Positions 40,197 through 49,149 of a stretch of DNA of 64,000 nucleotides are shown one piece after another. Each line of letters opens with the position of its first letter. Positions within the stretch are counted from its first letter, which is position 1. The notes below the pieces were generated by a model. It did not search any database and had not been told where the DNA came from. It worked only from the letters and a program-made list of their open reading frames with translations. Made by a program: the position numbers and the translations under genes. This DNA is from BP-133 sp040756995 (GTDB lineage Bacteria; Actinomycetota; Acidimicrobiia; IMCC26256; BP-133). The stretch is from positions 62,001 to 126,000 of the forward strand of contig JBFLYK010000015.1 of assembly GCA_040756995.1 (NCBI GenBank), given 5' to 3'.

Positions 40197-42737
40197 CTAC
40201 TGGTGGGCGATCGCTTCCAGGACGTTGAGGCGGGTCGCCCGCCGGGCCGGGAAGATCGCCGCCAAGGTGCCGGCCACCATGGCGAAGATCACGAACGACA
40301 CGAGCCGTCCGGCGGGGAACGACAGCCGGTCGACGCCGATGTCCTCCATGGCCGACACCGCCGCCCACCCGAAGAACGCCCCGACGCCGAGGCCCAGCAC
40401 CGCTCCCAGGACGGCGATGATGATCGACTCCCACCGGATCATCCGCCGCAGCTGACGCCGGCCCATGCCGACCGCCCGCAGCAGACCGAGCTCCCGCGTC
40501 CGCTCGAAGACCGACAGTGCCAGCGTGTTGATGATGCCGATCACGGCGATGATGACCGCCAGCAGCAGGAGGACGAACACCATGGCCAGCAGCTGGTCGA
40601 TCTGACCCGCCACCTGTTCCTTGAACTCCGTCTGGTCCTGGAGCTTCACGCCGGGATATTCGGCGATGATCGGGTCGACCGCCGCCCGCGCCGCGCTGTC
40701 GCTCACACCGTCGGCCCGCTTGGCCAGTACGAGATAGTCGAGGTTGTTGGTGGCGTTCTCGGAGAAGTCGTCCAGCGTGAGGATGTAGCCGCTGTTGAAC
40801 AGGGCGTCGTCGTGGTAGACGGCGATGATCTCGATCAGCCGCTCGCCGGTGCGGGGGAAGACCATCTTGATGCGCTGGCCCACCTGCCAGCCCTTGTCCT
40901 CCGCCACCCGGTCCGAGATGAGCATCGTGCCCGGCACGAAGTTCCCGAGGTCGCCCTTGCGGATGTCGATGTCCATGACGGCGCCGAAGGTGTAGGGATC
41001 GGCGGCGTCGTAGTGCTTCGTCTCCCCGTCGAGTTTGAACTGGCCGGCGAAGCGCAGCGGCGAGACGACGGCCATCTCCTGTTCCCGGGCCATACGCCGG
41101 GCCACTTCGCCGCTGAAGGGCTGCTGGCCCTGCATCGGGCCTTCGATGATGTAGTCGGCCTTGACGCTTCGGTCGAGGGTGGCGGCGAACGACGTCTTGA
41201 GCGAGGCGGCCAGAATCGTGACAAAGCTGACGAGGCCGAGGCCGATCATGAGGGCGGCGGCCGTCGACGCCGTGCGGCGGGGGTTGCGCATGGCGTTGAG
41301 CTGCCCCAGCCGGCCCGGGACGCCCCGGAACCGCGCCGCCGGCGCCCCGAGGATGCGGGACAGCGGCCCGGCCACCAGCGGGGAGAGCATGGCCACGCCG
41401 CCGTAGAACACGAGGGCGCCGAGACCCACCAGGGCGATGCCGCCGCCGCCGAAGAGCCCACCGGCCAGGGCGGCCATGCCCAGCGCCAGCACCAGGCCGC
41501 CGGCGATGAGCCGGCGCCGGAGCGTGCGACCCTCGGGGATCTCCTCGGCGCCGCGGATGGCCGCCACGGGCGGCACCTTCGACGCCTTCCGGGCCGGGCC
41601 CCACGACGCCAGCGTGGTGATGACCACGCCGACGAGGACGGGGACGAGCACCGTGCGGGGCTTGATGACCAGCGAGCTGTCGGGGAGGTCCATTCCGAAG
41701 GCGGCCAGCAGCGCCTTGAGCCCGGCCGCCACCAGGACGCCGCCGCCGACCCCGACCAGCGAGGCCACCAGGCCGACGATGACCGCCTCGGCCAGCACCG
41801 AGCGGGTCACCTGCTTGCGGCTGGCGCCCAGCGCCCGCAGCAGCGCCAGTTCCCGCAGCCGCTGGGCCACGATGATCGTGAAGGTGTTGAAGATGATGAA
41901 CGAGCCGACGAAAAGCGCCACGGCGGCGAAGGCCAGCAGGAAGGTGTTGAAGAACGAGAGGGCGTCCTTCACGTCACTGGCCGCCTGGGCGGCGGCCAGG
42001 TCGCTGGTGACGGCCTCGTAACCGGCCGGCAGCACGCGGGAGATGCGGGCCACGATCTCCGGGCGGGAGACGCCGCTCTCGGCCTTCACCGAGATGGAGT
42101 CGAACTCGCCCAGTCGGTGGAGCACCCGCTGCGCGGTCGGCGTCTCCCACAGCACGAAGGTGGCCCCGGCCAGGTTGTCGGCCGACCCGAACCCCACGAT
42201 GCCGACCAGCGTGTAGGTCCCCGTCTCGCTGGCCTGCACCCGGATCTTGTCGCTGACGGAGAAGTCTTCGTTCTTGGCCGTGCCGGCGTCGATGACGATT
42301 TCGTCGTCGCCCTTCGGCGGCCGTCCCTCCTTGATCTTGAACGGGGAGAGCGTCCCGAGCCCCGACGCCGATCCGCCGAAGGTCGGCGCCTGGCCGCCGA
42401 TGAGCTTCCCGTCCTTGCCGACGATCGGGGCGTAGCCCTGGACGTAGCCGGCCGCTTCTTCGACGCCCTCCACACCCTTGATGGTGTCGAGCAGGTTCTC
42501 GGGGACGGGCTTGCGGTCGGTGTCCGCCGGATTGACCGGGGTGAGCTTCTCGGTGGAGCGGATCTGGGCGTCGGTGTTGCCCGTCACCTCGCCGAAGAGG
42601 TTGTCGAACGTCGACGCCAGTGTGTCGGTCAGCACGAAGGTGCCGGCCACGAAGGCGACGCCGAGGACCACCGCCAGGGCGGTCAGCGCCAACCGCAGCT
42701 TGTGGGCCAGCAGGCCCTTGATCATCACCCGGCGCAT
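40197..42737 (-). CDS. FtsX/MacB-type ABC transporter permease
   Basis: A 846-residue permease with an N-terminal span (LAHKLRLALTALAVVLGVAFVAGTFVL), a long extracellular MacB-type domain, FtsX-like three-span cores (FLLAFAAVALFVGSFIIFNTFTIIVAQRLRELALLRALGASRKQV and AMVFVLLLLAVIIAVIGIINTLALSVFERTRELGLLRAVGMGRRQL), and a second extracellular domain. It probably exports or mechanically transmits with the ATPase encoded at 42902-43654. ATG 42737 is preferred over 42761 because AAGGGAG lies 8 bases upstream. The SD is part of an inverted repeat. Confidence 0.88.
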   Translation of the reverse strand: MRRVMIKGLLAHKLRLALTALAVVLGVAFVAGTFVLTDTLASTFDNLFGEVTGNTDAQIRSTEKLTPVNPADTDRKPVPENLLDTIKGVEGVEEAAGYVQGYAPIVGKDGKLIGGQAPTFGGSASGLGTLSPFKIKEGRPPKGDDEIVIDAGTAKNEDFSVSDKIRVQASETGTYTLVGIVGFGSADNLAGATFVLWETPTAQRVLHRLGEFDSISVKAESGVSRPEIVARISRVLPAGYEAVTSDLAAAQAASDVKDALSFFNTFLLAFAAVALFVGSFIIFNTFTIIVAQRLRELALLRALGASRKQVTRSVLAEAVIVGLVASLVGVGGGVLVAAGLKALLAAFGMDLPDSSLVIKPRTVLVPVLVGVVITTLASWGPARKASKVPPVAAIRGAEEIPEGRTLRRRLIAGGLVLALGMAALAGGLFGGGGIALVGLGALVFYGGVAMLSPLVAGPLSRILGAPAARFRGVPGRLGQLNAMRNPRRTASTAAALMIGLGLVSFVTILAASLKTSFAATLDRSVKADYIIEGPMQGQQPFSGEVARRMAREQEMAVVSPLRFAGQFKLDGETKHYDAADPYTFGAVMDIDIRKGDLGNFVPGTMLISDRVAEDKGWQVGQRIKMVFPRTGERLIEIIAVYHDDALFNSGYILTLDDFSENATNNLDYLVLAKRADGVSDSAARAAVDPIIAEYPGVKLQDQTEFKEQVAGQIDQLLAMVFVLLLLAVIIAVIGIINTLALSVFERTRELGLLRAVGMGRRQLRRMIRWESIIIAVLGAVLGLGVGAFFGWAAVSAMEDIGVDRLSFPAGRLVSFVIFAMVAGTLAAIFPARRATRLNVLEAIAHQ

Positions 42738-42741
42738 GTTG

Positions 42742-42901
42742 GGTGCTCCCTTCGGCGACATCTGGCGCGCTCACGACGGCCAGGACCGCCGCTGGCTGCG
42801 TCCTCCTCCTCGACGTAGTGCCCGCTACGCCTCGTCGTGCGTCCTTGCCAGCGACGCCCCTGGCTCGCCGTGAGCATCACCGACGCCACCGAAGGGAGCA
42901 C

Positions 42902-42902
<1 letters not shown>
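42742..42902. repeat. About 160-bp nested imperfect inverted repeat between ABC ATPase and permease
   Basis: Successive arms pair across the whole gap: 14 bp perfect (42742-42755 with 42889-42902), GCTCACG with CGTGAGC, GCCAGG with CCTGGC, CGCTGGC with GCCAGCG, and CGTAG with CTACG around a TGCCCG loop near 42830. On the minus-strand mRNA the outer arms join the ATPase stop-codon region to the permease Shine-Dalgarno GGGAG. It may be a REP/MITE-like element or a translational control structure. Confidence 0.75.
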
Positions 42903-43654
<752 letters not shown>

Positions 43655-43728
43655 TGGGGGGTGTCCTTTCGCGGCTCGCGGACGCGCAAGCCGTGAAAGT
43701 TACCCCCTCGTAGGAAGGGCGGTGTGAA

Positions 43729-44862
43729 CTACAGGTTCCCTCTGCGTTCCTGCTCCCGCTCGATGGCTTCGAAGAGCGCTTTGAAGTTCCCGGCGCCGAA
43801 GCCCCGCGAGCCCTCGCGCTGGATGATCTCGAAAAAGAGCGTCGGCCGGTCGCCCATCGTCTCGGTGAACACCTGGAGCAGGTATCCGTCGTGGTCACGG
43901 TCGACCAGGATCCCGAGCTCGGCCAGCGCCTCCCAGGGAAGGTCGATGCCGGCCATCCGCTCCCGGGCGTCGTCGTAGTAGGTGGCCGGCACCCGCAGGA
44001 AGCGGACGCCGCGGTCCCGCAGGGCCCGCACCGCCGTCACGATGTCGTCCGTCCGCAGGGCGATGTGCTGGACCCCGGGGCCGCCGTAGAAGTCGAGGAA
44101 CTCCTCGATCTGGCTCTTGCGCCGCCCCTCGGCCGGCTCGTTGATCGGCAGGACCACCTTCGACCCGTCCCACACGACCGTCGACATCAGCGCCGAGTAC
44201 TCGGTGGAGATCGTGTCGTCGTCGAAGTGGACCATCTGATCGAAGCCGAACACCCGGGCGTAGAAGTCGACCCAGTGCGAGAGGGCGCCGAGCTCGACGT
44301 TGGCCACCACGTGATCGATGCGGGACAGGCCCACGGGCGGGCCGAGCGGGTTCGTCACCGGCGGCGCTTCGTAACCGGGAGCGAAGAGTCCGAGGTAGTC
44401 GTCGCGCTCCACGAAGCTGTGGCGGGTCTCGCCGTAGGCGGCGACGCTGGCCCGGACGATGCGGCCCGAGGCGTCGGATTCCACGTGGGGCGCCTCGACG
44501 CCGATGGCGCCCCGGGCGGTGGCCGCCCCGTAGGCGGCGGCGGCGTTCTCGACCACGAAGGCGACGTCGCGCACGCCGTCACCGTGGGCTGCGACGTGGG
44601 CGACGATCGGCGACGTCGGCACGATCCCGGCCGTCACCACGAACCGGATGTCGCCCTGGGTCAGGACGTACGACACGCGGTCGGTCACGCCGGTCTCGGG
44701 GCCGGCGTAGGCGACGATGTCGAACCCGAAGGATCCGGCGAAGTACGCCGCCGACGCCCGGGCGTTGCCGACCCAGAACTCGATGTGGTCGATGCCCCCG
44801 AGCCGGGGCGCGGCCACGGCCGGAGTCGACGCGGCCTTGAGCCAGTCACTCGTGACGCTCAT
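43729..44862 (-). CDS. hpd: 4-Hydroxyphenylpyruvate dioxygenase
   Basis: A 377-residue vicinal-oxygen-chelate enzyme. Ligand motifs for the Fe(II) facial triad are in RIDHVVANVE (His), GPGVQHIALRTDDI (His) and LFFEIIQREGSRGFGAGNFKALF (Glu), with the C-terminal GxGNFKALF hallmark of HPPD. It converts 4-hydroxyphenylpyruvate to homogentisate in tyrosine catabolism. ATG 44862 overlaps the upstream stop (ATGA). No homogentisate dioxygenase is in the window. Hydroxymandelate synthase is a close alternative, but the C-terminus favours HPPD. Confidence 0.9.
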   Translation of the reverse strand: MSVTSDWLKAASTPAVAAPRLGGIDHIEFWVGNARASAAYFAGSFGFDIVAYAGPETGVTDRVSYVLTQGDIRFVVTAGIVPTSPIVAHVAAHGDGVRDVAFVVENAAAAYGAATARGAIGVEAPHVESDASGRIVRASVAAYGETRHSFVERDDYLGLFAPGYEAPPVTNPLGPPVGLSRIDHVVANVELGALSHWVDFYARVFGFDQMVHFDDDTISTEYSALMSTVVWDGSKVVLPINEPAEGRRKSQIEEFLDFYGGPGVQHIALRTDDIVTAVRALRDRGVRFLRVPATYYDDARERMAGIDLPWEALAELGILVDRDHDGYLLQVFTETMGDRPTLFFEIIQREGSRGFGAGNFKALFEAIEREQERRGNL

Positions 44863-45686
44863 GCGACCCTCTTCTTCTCGTAGGCGAGGCGGTCGGCCTC
44901 CAGCCCGTCCCAGAAGGCCTTCACGCCGTCGAGCATCTCGGCCGCCCCCCGGAGAAACTTCTCCTCGTCGAAGTCGGGCCGGAAGAAGGCCTCGGCCAGC
45001 TCGTCGGCGGTGTGGGCGGCGTGCTGGTCCTCGATCTTGTCGTGCCAGATCCAGAAGCCGAGCGGCAGCTCGGCGCACTCCTGGGCCTTGAAGGCCGACA
45101 GGCCGGCGATGAGCTCCTTCCAGAACCCGGCGGCGGCCCAGTGCTCCACGGCGTACGACGCGCCTTCGGCGATAGACGGGTCCTCCGACCCGTAGATGCG
45201 CAGCAGCTCGTCGCAGAAGAACAAGGTGGAGGGAGTGCCGTGCCGGCGCTTCCCCATGTCGTCGAATCCGAGGCCGAGGGGCGCGCCGAACCGCAGCAGC
45301 CATTCGAAATGGGCGGCGGTGAAGCGGAACCGGCCGCCGTCGACGGTCCCCTCGGTCCCGACGATGTCCGGATCGACACCTTCAGGCGCCGCGGCGCCGG
45401 GCTGGGTGGGCCGGAACACGACGCCCAGCTCGTTCATGAGGATCTCCTTCCCCGACCGGTAGGAGTCGAGGTCGGCGGCGTTCAGGACCTTGCGGAGCTG
45501 GGCCTCGACGAACTGGTGGCTGAAGACGGAGAACTGCACGGCCAGATGGCGGACCTCGTCGCGGTCGGCCGCGCCGGTGGCGAACCAGCGGGTGTAGGCG
45601 TTGTCGACGACCACGGGGTGGTGGTGCACGAGCGCCTCGACCCGCTTCCGGAATCGGGCCAGGTCACCGGAGGTGCGAACGGGCAT
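44859..45686 (-). CDS. Haem-oxygenase-like putative diiron (HDO) enzyme
   Basis: A 275-residue, all-helical protein. The motif H-D-K-I-E-D-Q-H near residue 215 gives H-x3-E-x2-H, like the third motif (H-x3-D-x2-H) of HDO enzymes such as CADD, with Glu for Asp. FWKELIAGLSAFKAQECAELPLGFWIWH surrounds it, and helix FSVFSHQFVEAQLRKVLNA is typical. I could not place all six ligands (a clear E-x6-H is missing), so metal use is uncertain. It is translationally coupled to hpd, suggesting an aromatic or tyrosine-derived substrate. Confidence 0.65.
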   Translation of the reverse strand: MPVRTSGDLARFRKRVEALVHHHPVVVDNAYTRWFATGAADRDEVRHLAVQFSVFSHQFVEAQLRKVLNAADLDSYRSGKEILMNELGVVFRPTQPGAAAPEGVDPDIVGTEGTVDGGRFRFTAAHFEWLLRFGAPLGLGFDDMGKRRHGTPSTLFFCDELLRIYGSEDPSIAEGASYAVEHWAAAGFWKELIAGLSAFKAQECAELPLGFWIWHDKIEDQHAAHTADELAEAFFRPDFDEEKFLRGAAEMLDGVKAFWDGLEADRLAYEKKRVA

Positions 45687-45769
45687 GGGAGGCTCCTTTG
45701 CCTGGTGCGTCCAACGCTCAGTCCAGTGGACGCCTCTTGGCCGGATCCGTCAACATGTCCAGATCTATT

Positions 45770-45784
45770 TGAACAATCTGTTCA
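45770..45784. promoter_or_regulatory. Palindrome in the divergent HDO/Lrp region
   Basis: TGAACA-ATC-TGTTCA, a perfect 6-bp inverted repeat, lies in the 170-bp region between the HDO gene (start 45686) and the Lrp/AsnC gene (45857). Its 15-bp size and position fit an Lrp/AsnC binding site (inference). A GTCCA-G-TGGAC repeat is nearby at 45721-45731. Confidence 0.5.
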
Positions 45785-45856
45785 GCGGATAGCCCAGTTC
45801 GTCGAGCATTCCAGTCACATTGCCCAGCTTCGGAGAGTGGACGATAGAGTCCCGTC

Positions 45857-46354
45857 GTGGCCGAGCCCCTCGACGCTGTCGACTGGCGTGTTCTGCGGGT
45901 CCTGTCGGAGGGTTCCCGCATCGGGATGCTCGAGCTGTCCCGCCGGGCCGAGGTCGCCCGGGGCACCGCCCAGGCCCATGTCGACCGCCTCGTCACCAAC
46001 GGCGTGATCACCAGCTTCGCCCCCCACCTCGATGTGCGGGCCATGGGCTACGGCGTGCTGGCCTTCACCACGATCGACATCGCCCAGGGCCGCCTCGGCG
46101 ACGTCGTGGCCCACCTCCGGGAGATCCCGGAGGTCCTCGAGGCCCACGCCACCACCGGGGCCGACGACCTGCTCTGCCGCATCGTCGCCCGGAGCAACGA
46201 TCATCTCCAGGAGGTGCTCAACCGCATCCTCGAGGTGCAGGGCATCAACCGCACCCAGACGGTCATCGCCCTCTCGGAGCAGATCCCCTACCGGGTCACC
46301 CCTCTGGTCGACGCCGCGGGGGGAGAGCGCAGGCTCCGGCGCGTGAAGGGCTGA
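45857..46354 (+). CDS. Lrp/AsnC-family transcriptional regulator
   Basis: A 165-residue regulator. The N-terminal helix-turn-helix is LDAVDWRVLRVLSEGSRIGMLELSRRAEVARGTAQAHVDRL, and the C-terminal RAM (ligand-binding) domain contains AHATTGADDLLCRIVARSNDHLQEVL. It starts at GTG 45857 and is divergent from the HDO-HPPD operon, making it the likely regulator of that operon with an amino acid (perhaps tyrosine or phenylalanine) as effector. Confidence 0.88.
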   Translation: MAEPLDAVDWRVLRVLSEGSRIGMLELSRRAEVARGTAQAHVDRLVTNGVITSFAPHLDVRAMGYGVLAFTTIDIAQGRLGDVVAHLREIPEVLEAHATTGADDLLCRIVARSNDHLQEVLNRILEVQGINRTQTVIALSEQIPYRVTPLVDAAGGERRLRRVKG

Positions 46355-46362
46355 GCCCTCCC

Positions 46363-46734
46363 CTAGCGGACGACCGGCTGCTCGGGTCGGGTGGCGGCGT
46401 CCGTGAGGACGATCTCGTTGTTGGTCTCGGCCGGAGACGCTGCGCCGGAGCGAGGCTCGATCCACGTGTCCTCCCCGAGGAACACCTCGAGGAAGGCCCG
46501 CAGCTCGGCCAGCCCCTCGACCCGCGCCTTGTAATAGCGGCGGGTTCCTTGACGGCGCTCCGTGACCAAACCGCTGTCCTTCAGGATGCGGAGGTGCTGT
46601 GACACGGCAGGCCGGCTCACCTCGAAATGCGAGGCGATCTGGCCCGCCGTCAGCTCCCGGTCACGGACCAGACGGACGATTTCCCGCCGGTGACGCTCAG
46701 CGATGGCCCGAATCGCAGCTTCCACGGCGTTCAT
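46363..46734 (-). CDS. ArsR-family transcriptional regulator
   Basis: A 123-residue winged-helix protein. ELTAGQIASHFEVSRPAVSQHLRILKDSGLVTERRQGTRRYY is the classic ArsR recognition helix and wing. There is no C-x-C-x2-C metal site; the C-terminal 40 residues are variable. Convergent with the Lrp gene. An inverted repeat just upstream suggests autorepression. The target is unknown. Confidence 0.88.
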   Translation of the reverse strand: MNAVEAAIRAIAERHRREIVRLVRDRELTAGQIASHFEVSRPAVSQHLRILKDSGLVTERRQGTRRYYKARVEGLAELRAFLEVFLGEDTWIEPRSGAASPAETNNEIVLTDAATRPEQPVVR

Positions 46735-46762
46735 TTAAGCGCAGCCTCACATCGTCGCTCAA
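46735..46762. promoter_or_regulatory. Inverted repeat upstream of the ArsR gene
   Basis: TTAAGCG (46735-46741) and CGCTCAA (46756-46762) pair at 6 of 7 positions with a 14-base gap. It lies directly before the ArsR start at 46734, as expected for an ArsR operator. Confidence 0.45.
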
Positions 46763-46864
46763 GTAGACAGAAGAATTCCCTGGCCACAGGCGTAATCAGA
46801 ACCTGCGACGTACCCCGGCGGTTCACTCCGTCGGAGGCCACGAACTGTGGGTATCGTCAGTCCC

Positions 46865-47560
46865 ATGCCTCCCCGTCCTCCGCTGATTGTTCCGTCCGTT
46901 CTGCCGGCCGACTTCTCGCGGCTGGGCGACGACGTGGCCGCCCTGGAGAAGGCCGGCGTCGACCGCATCCAGTGGGATGTGATGGACGGGCATTTCGTGC
47001 CCAACCTGACCTTCGGGCCCGATGTGATCGCCGCCTGCCGCCCCCGGGCGGCAGTGGGCTTCGAAGCCCACCTGATGGTCAGCAATCCCGATGAGCTCCT
47101 CCCCCGCTACGTGGAGGCCGGCTGCGAACTGGTGATCGTCCACGCCGAGACGTGCACGCATCTCCACAAGACGCTGACGTCCATCCGGGGCTTGGGGGCC
47201 CGCTCGGGTGTGGCGCTCAACCCGTCGACGGGCATCGAGGCCGTCCGCCATGTCGTCGATCTGATCGACCTGCTCCTGGTCATGACCGTGAACCCCGGCT
47301 TCGGCGGGCAGGATTACATCGCCACCATGGAGCCCAAGATCGCCGAGGCCCGGGCGCTCATCGACGACAGCGGCTTCGACATCGAGCTGGAGGTCGATGG
47401 CGGTATCGGGCCGGCGACGGTGGCCGGGGCGGCCGGGGCCGGCGCCGACGTCCTCGTGGCCGGGAGCGCTCTCTTCCGGGATCCCGAGGGGCTGGAGCAC
47501 GCCGTCTCCGACCTCCGGGCCCGGGCCGTCGCCGCCCACGAGGCCCGCGGCAGCCGATAA
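46865..47560 (+). CDS. rpe: Ribulose-phosphate 3-epimerase
   Basis: A 231-residue TIM-barrel enzyme of the pentose phosphate pathway. The motifs are VPSVLPADFSRL (Ser), WDVMDGHFVPNLTFGP (catalytic Asp and metal His), EAHLMVSNP, VMTVNPGFGGQ and LEVDGGIG (second catalytic Asp and metal site). ATG 46865 is preferred over GTG 46847. A 7-bp stem hairpin follows the stop. Confidence 0.94.
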   Translation: MPPRPPLIVPSVLPADFSRLGDDVAALEKAGVDRIQWDVMDGHFVPNLTFGPDVIAACRPRAAVGFEAHLMVSNPDELLPRYVEAGCELVIVHAETCTHLHKTLTSIRGLGARSGVALNPSTGIEAVRHVVDLIDLLLVMTVNPGFGGQDYIATMEPKIAEARALIDDSGFDIELEVDGGIGPATVAGAAGAGADVLVAGSALFRDPEGLEHAVSDLRARAVAAHEARGSR

Positions 47561-47575
47561 GGCCGGAACCTCCCC

Positions 47576-47605
47576 CCCAACTCGGACATCTCGGTCGAAG
47601 TTGGG
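47576..47605 (+). terminator. Hairpin after rpe
   Basis: CCCAACT (47576-47582) pairs with AGTTGGG (47599-47605), with inner GAC/GTC pairs. It is 15 bases after the rpe stop and has no T-run. It is modest evidence for a terminator. Confidence 0.5.
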
Positions 47606-47661
47606 CGCACTCTTAGCCGGCGGCAGAGGAGCCGGGCCCCGCGCCGTCGAAAGGGCCGCCC

Positions 47662-49131
47662 ATGATGCACTGGAGGGCTGAGCCCCTGGCCGAACCGATG
47701 CCTGCGCGCTCCCGGGGTCCGAGGCCTCCGGCGCGCCCCGCAGGCCCTCAGTCCAGCCGCCCCGTCCTGGTGCGCTTCCTCACGCTGGCCATCGCCGCTC
47801 TCCTCACCGCCAACGCCGTCGTCGTGGCCGAGCAGGCCAGCGGCCGCGACCTGATCACCCTGGGCCGCGACGGGATCGACAACGCCCGCGAGGCCATCGC
47901 CAACCTCCTCGACGACAGCCCGGAGACGAAGGTGGCCGGCGAGGTCCTCGACCAGACGACCACCACCACCGCTCCCGCCGAGACGACGACCACGACCGGC
48001 GCGCCGGCGGGCCTTCCGGCTCCGATCGACACGACCACGTCGTCCGCCCCGCCCGCCACCGCGCCGCCGACCACGGCCACGACGGCCAAGAAGAAGGCCA
48101 ACGGCACCGACTGGGCCAAGGTGGCCGGCACGGTCCGGCCCTACGTCGAGAAGGAGACCAGCCTGCCCTTCAAGGGGGAGGTCCCCGTCGTGGTCCTCGA
48201 CAACAACGCCTTCGGCGCCCGGCTCAACGCCGTCCGCCTTGACCCGGCCATGGAGCGGGCCCGGCGGGTCGAAGGGACGCTCAAGGCGCTGGGAATCATC
48301 GAGCCCGGCGTGAACCTGGCCGAGCAGGTGCGGCGCCTGTCGACCGGCAGCGTCGGCGCCTTCTACGACGTCAAGGCCAACGAGCTGGTGGTCCGCAACG
48401 GCCAGCTGACGCCGTTCATGCTCAAGACGATCGTCCACGAGATGGTCCGGGCCGACTACGACCAGCACTTCGAGCTCGACCGGCCCAACCTGGTCATGCC
48501 GGCCGACGAGACGGGCGTCGCCTGGGACAGCCTCGTGGAGGGCACGGCCTCCCGCATCGAGGCCCGCTTCGTCTCCGCCCTGCCCGACAAGGACAAGCAG
48601 TCGGTCCAGGCCGAGCAGCAGCGCCTCGCCGGGCAGCTGCCGAAGGATCTGCCCGACTACGTGCTCGTGCAGTACGCCTTCCCGTTCGGCTCCGGCCCCC
48701 GTTTCGCAGACGCCATCATGAGCAACGGCGGCGCCGGACGGATCAACAGCGCCTTCCAGGCCCCGCCGGTGACCTCCGAGCAGATCATCCACCCCGAGAA
48801 GTTCCTGGCCGGTGAGGGCCCGAAGCCCCTGGCCGATCCGGCGGCCGACGGCGCCGTCGTCCGGTCGGGGTCGATGGGCCAGCTGATGATCTCGCTGATG
48901 CTGGCCCAGGTGCTCGACCCGGGCGACGCCGAGAGCGCCGCCGACGGGTGGGGAGCCGACCGCTACGTGGCCTGGCAGAACGGTGGGCAGACCTGCGTGC
49001 GCCTCGCCATCACCATGGACACCCCGGAGAAGGCCGCGGAGCTCGGCCAGGCCCTGGCCGCCTGGGCCCAGGACACGCCGGGGGCGACGGTGGCGGGCCA
49101 GGGGCCCTTCACCGTCACCCGCTGCGCGTAG
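47662..49131 (+). CDS. Secreted zincin-like protein with a degenerate HExxH motif
   Basis: A 489-residue protein: basic start, one signal-anchor (VRFLTLAIAALLTANAVVVA), a roughly 70-residue Thr/Pro/Ala linker, and a globular domain. The region IVHEMVRADYDQHFELD aligns by eye with the HELTHALQDQHFDLD-type zincin motif, but the second zinc histidine is Arg (HEMVR) and QDQ is YDQ. A downstream VEGTASRIEARF (candidate third-ligand Glu) and IIHPEKFLAGEGP are in the usual places. It is probably non-catalytic or uses different chemistry. ATG 47662 follows AAAGGG. Confidence 0.7.
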   Translation: MMHWRAEPLAEPMPARSRGPRPPARPAGPQSSRPVLVRFLTLAIAALLTANAVVVAEQASGRDLITLGRDGIDNAREAIANLLDDSPETKVAGEVLDQTTTTTAPAETTTTTGAPAGLPAPIDTTTSSAPPATAPPTTATTAKKKANGTDWAKVAGTVRPYVEKETSLPFKGEVPVVVLDNNAFGARLNAVRLDPAMERARRVEGTLKALGIIEPGVNLAEQVRRLSTGSVGAFYDVKANELVVRNGQLTPFMLKTIVHEMVRADYDQHFELDRPNLVMPADETGVAWDSLVEGTASRIEARFVSALPDKDKQSVQAEQQRLAGQLPKDLPDYVLVQYAFPFGSGPRFADAIMSNGGAGRINSAFQAPPVTSEQIIHPEKFLAGEGPKPLADPAADGAVVRSGSMGQLMISLMLAQVLDPGDAESAADGWGADRYVAWQNGGQTCVRLAITMDTPEKAAELGQALAAWAQDTPGATVAGQGPFTVTRCA

Positions 49132-49149
49132 CTTCCCGGCTCGGCGCCT

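Noticed and set aside
47576..47605. Third copy of the gcvT-flanking hairpin
   Set aside because: The arms (CCCAACT/AGTTGGG) and interior differ; it is treated as a simple rpe terminator.
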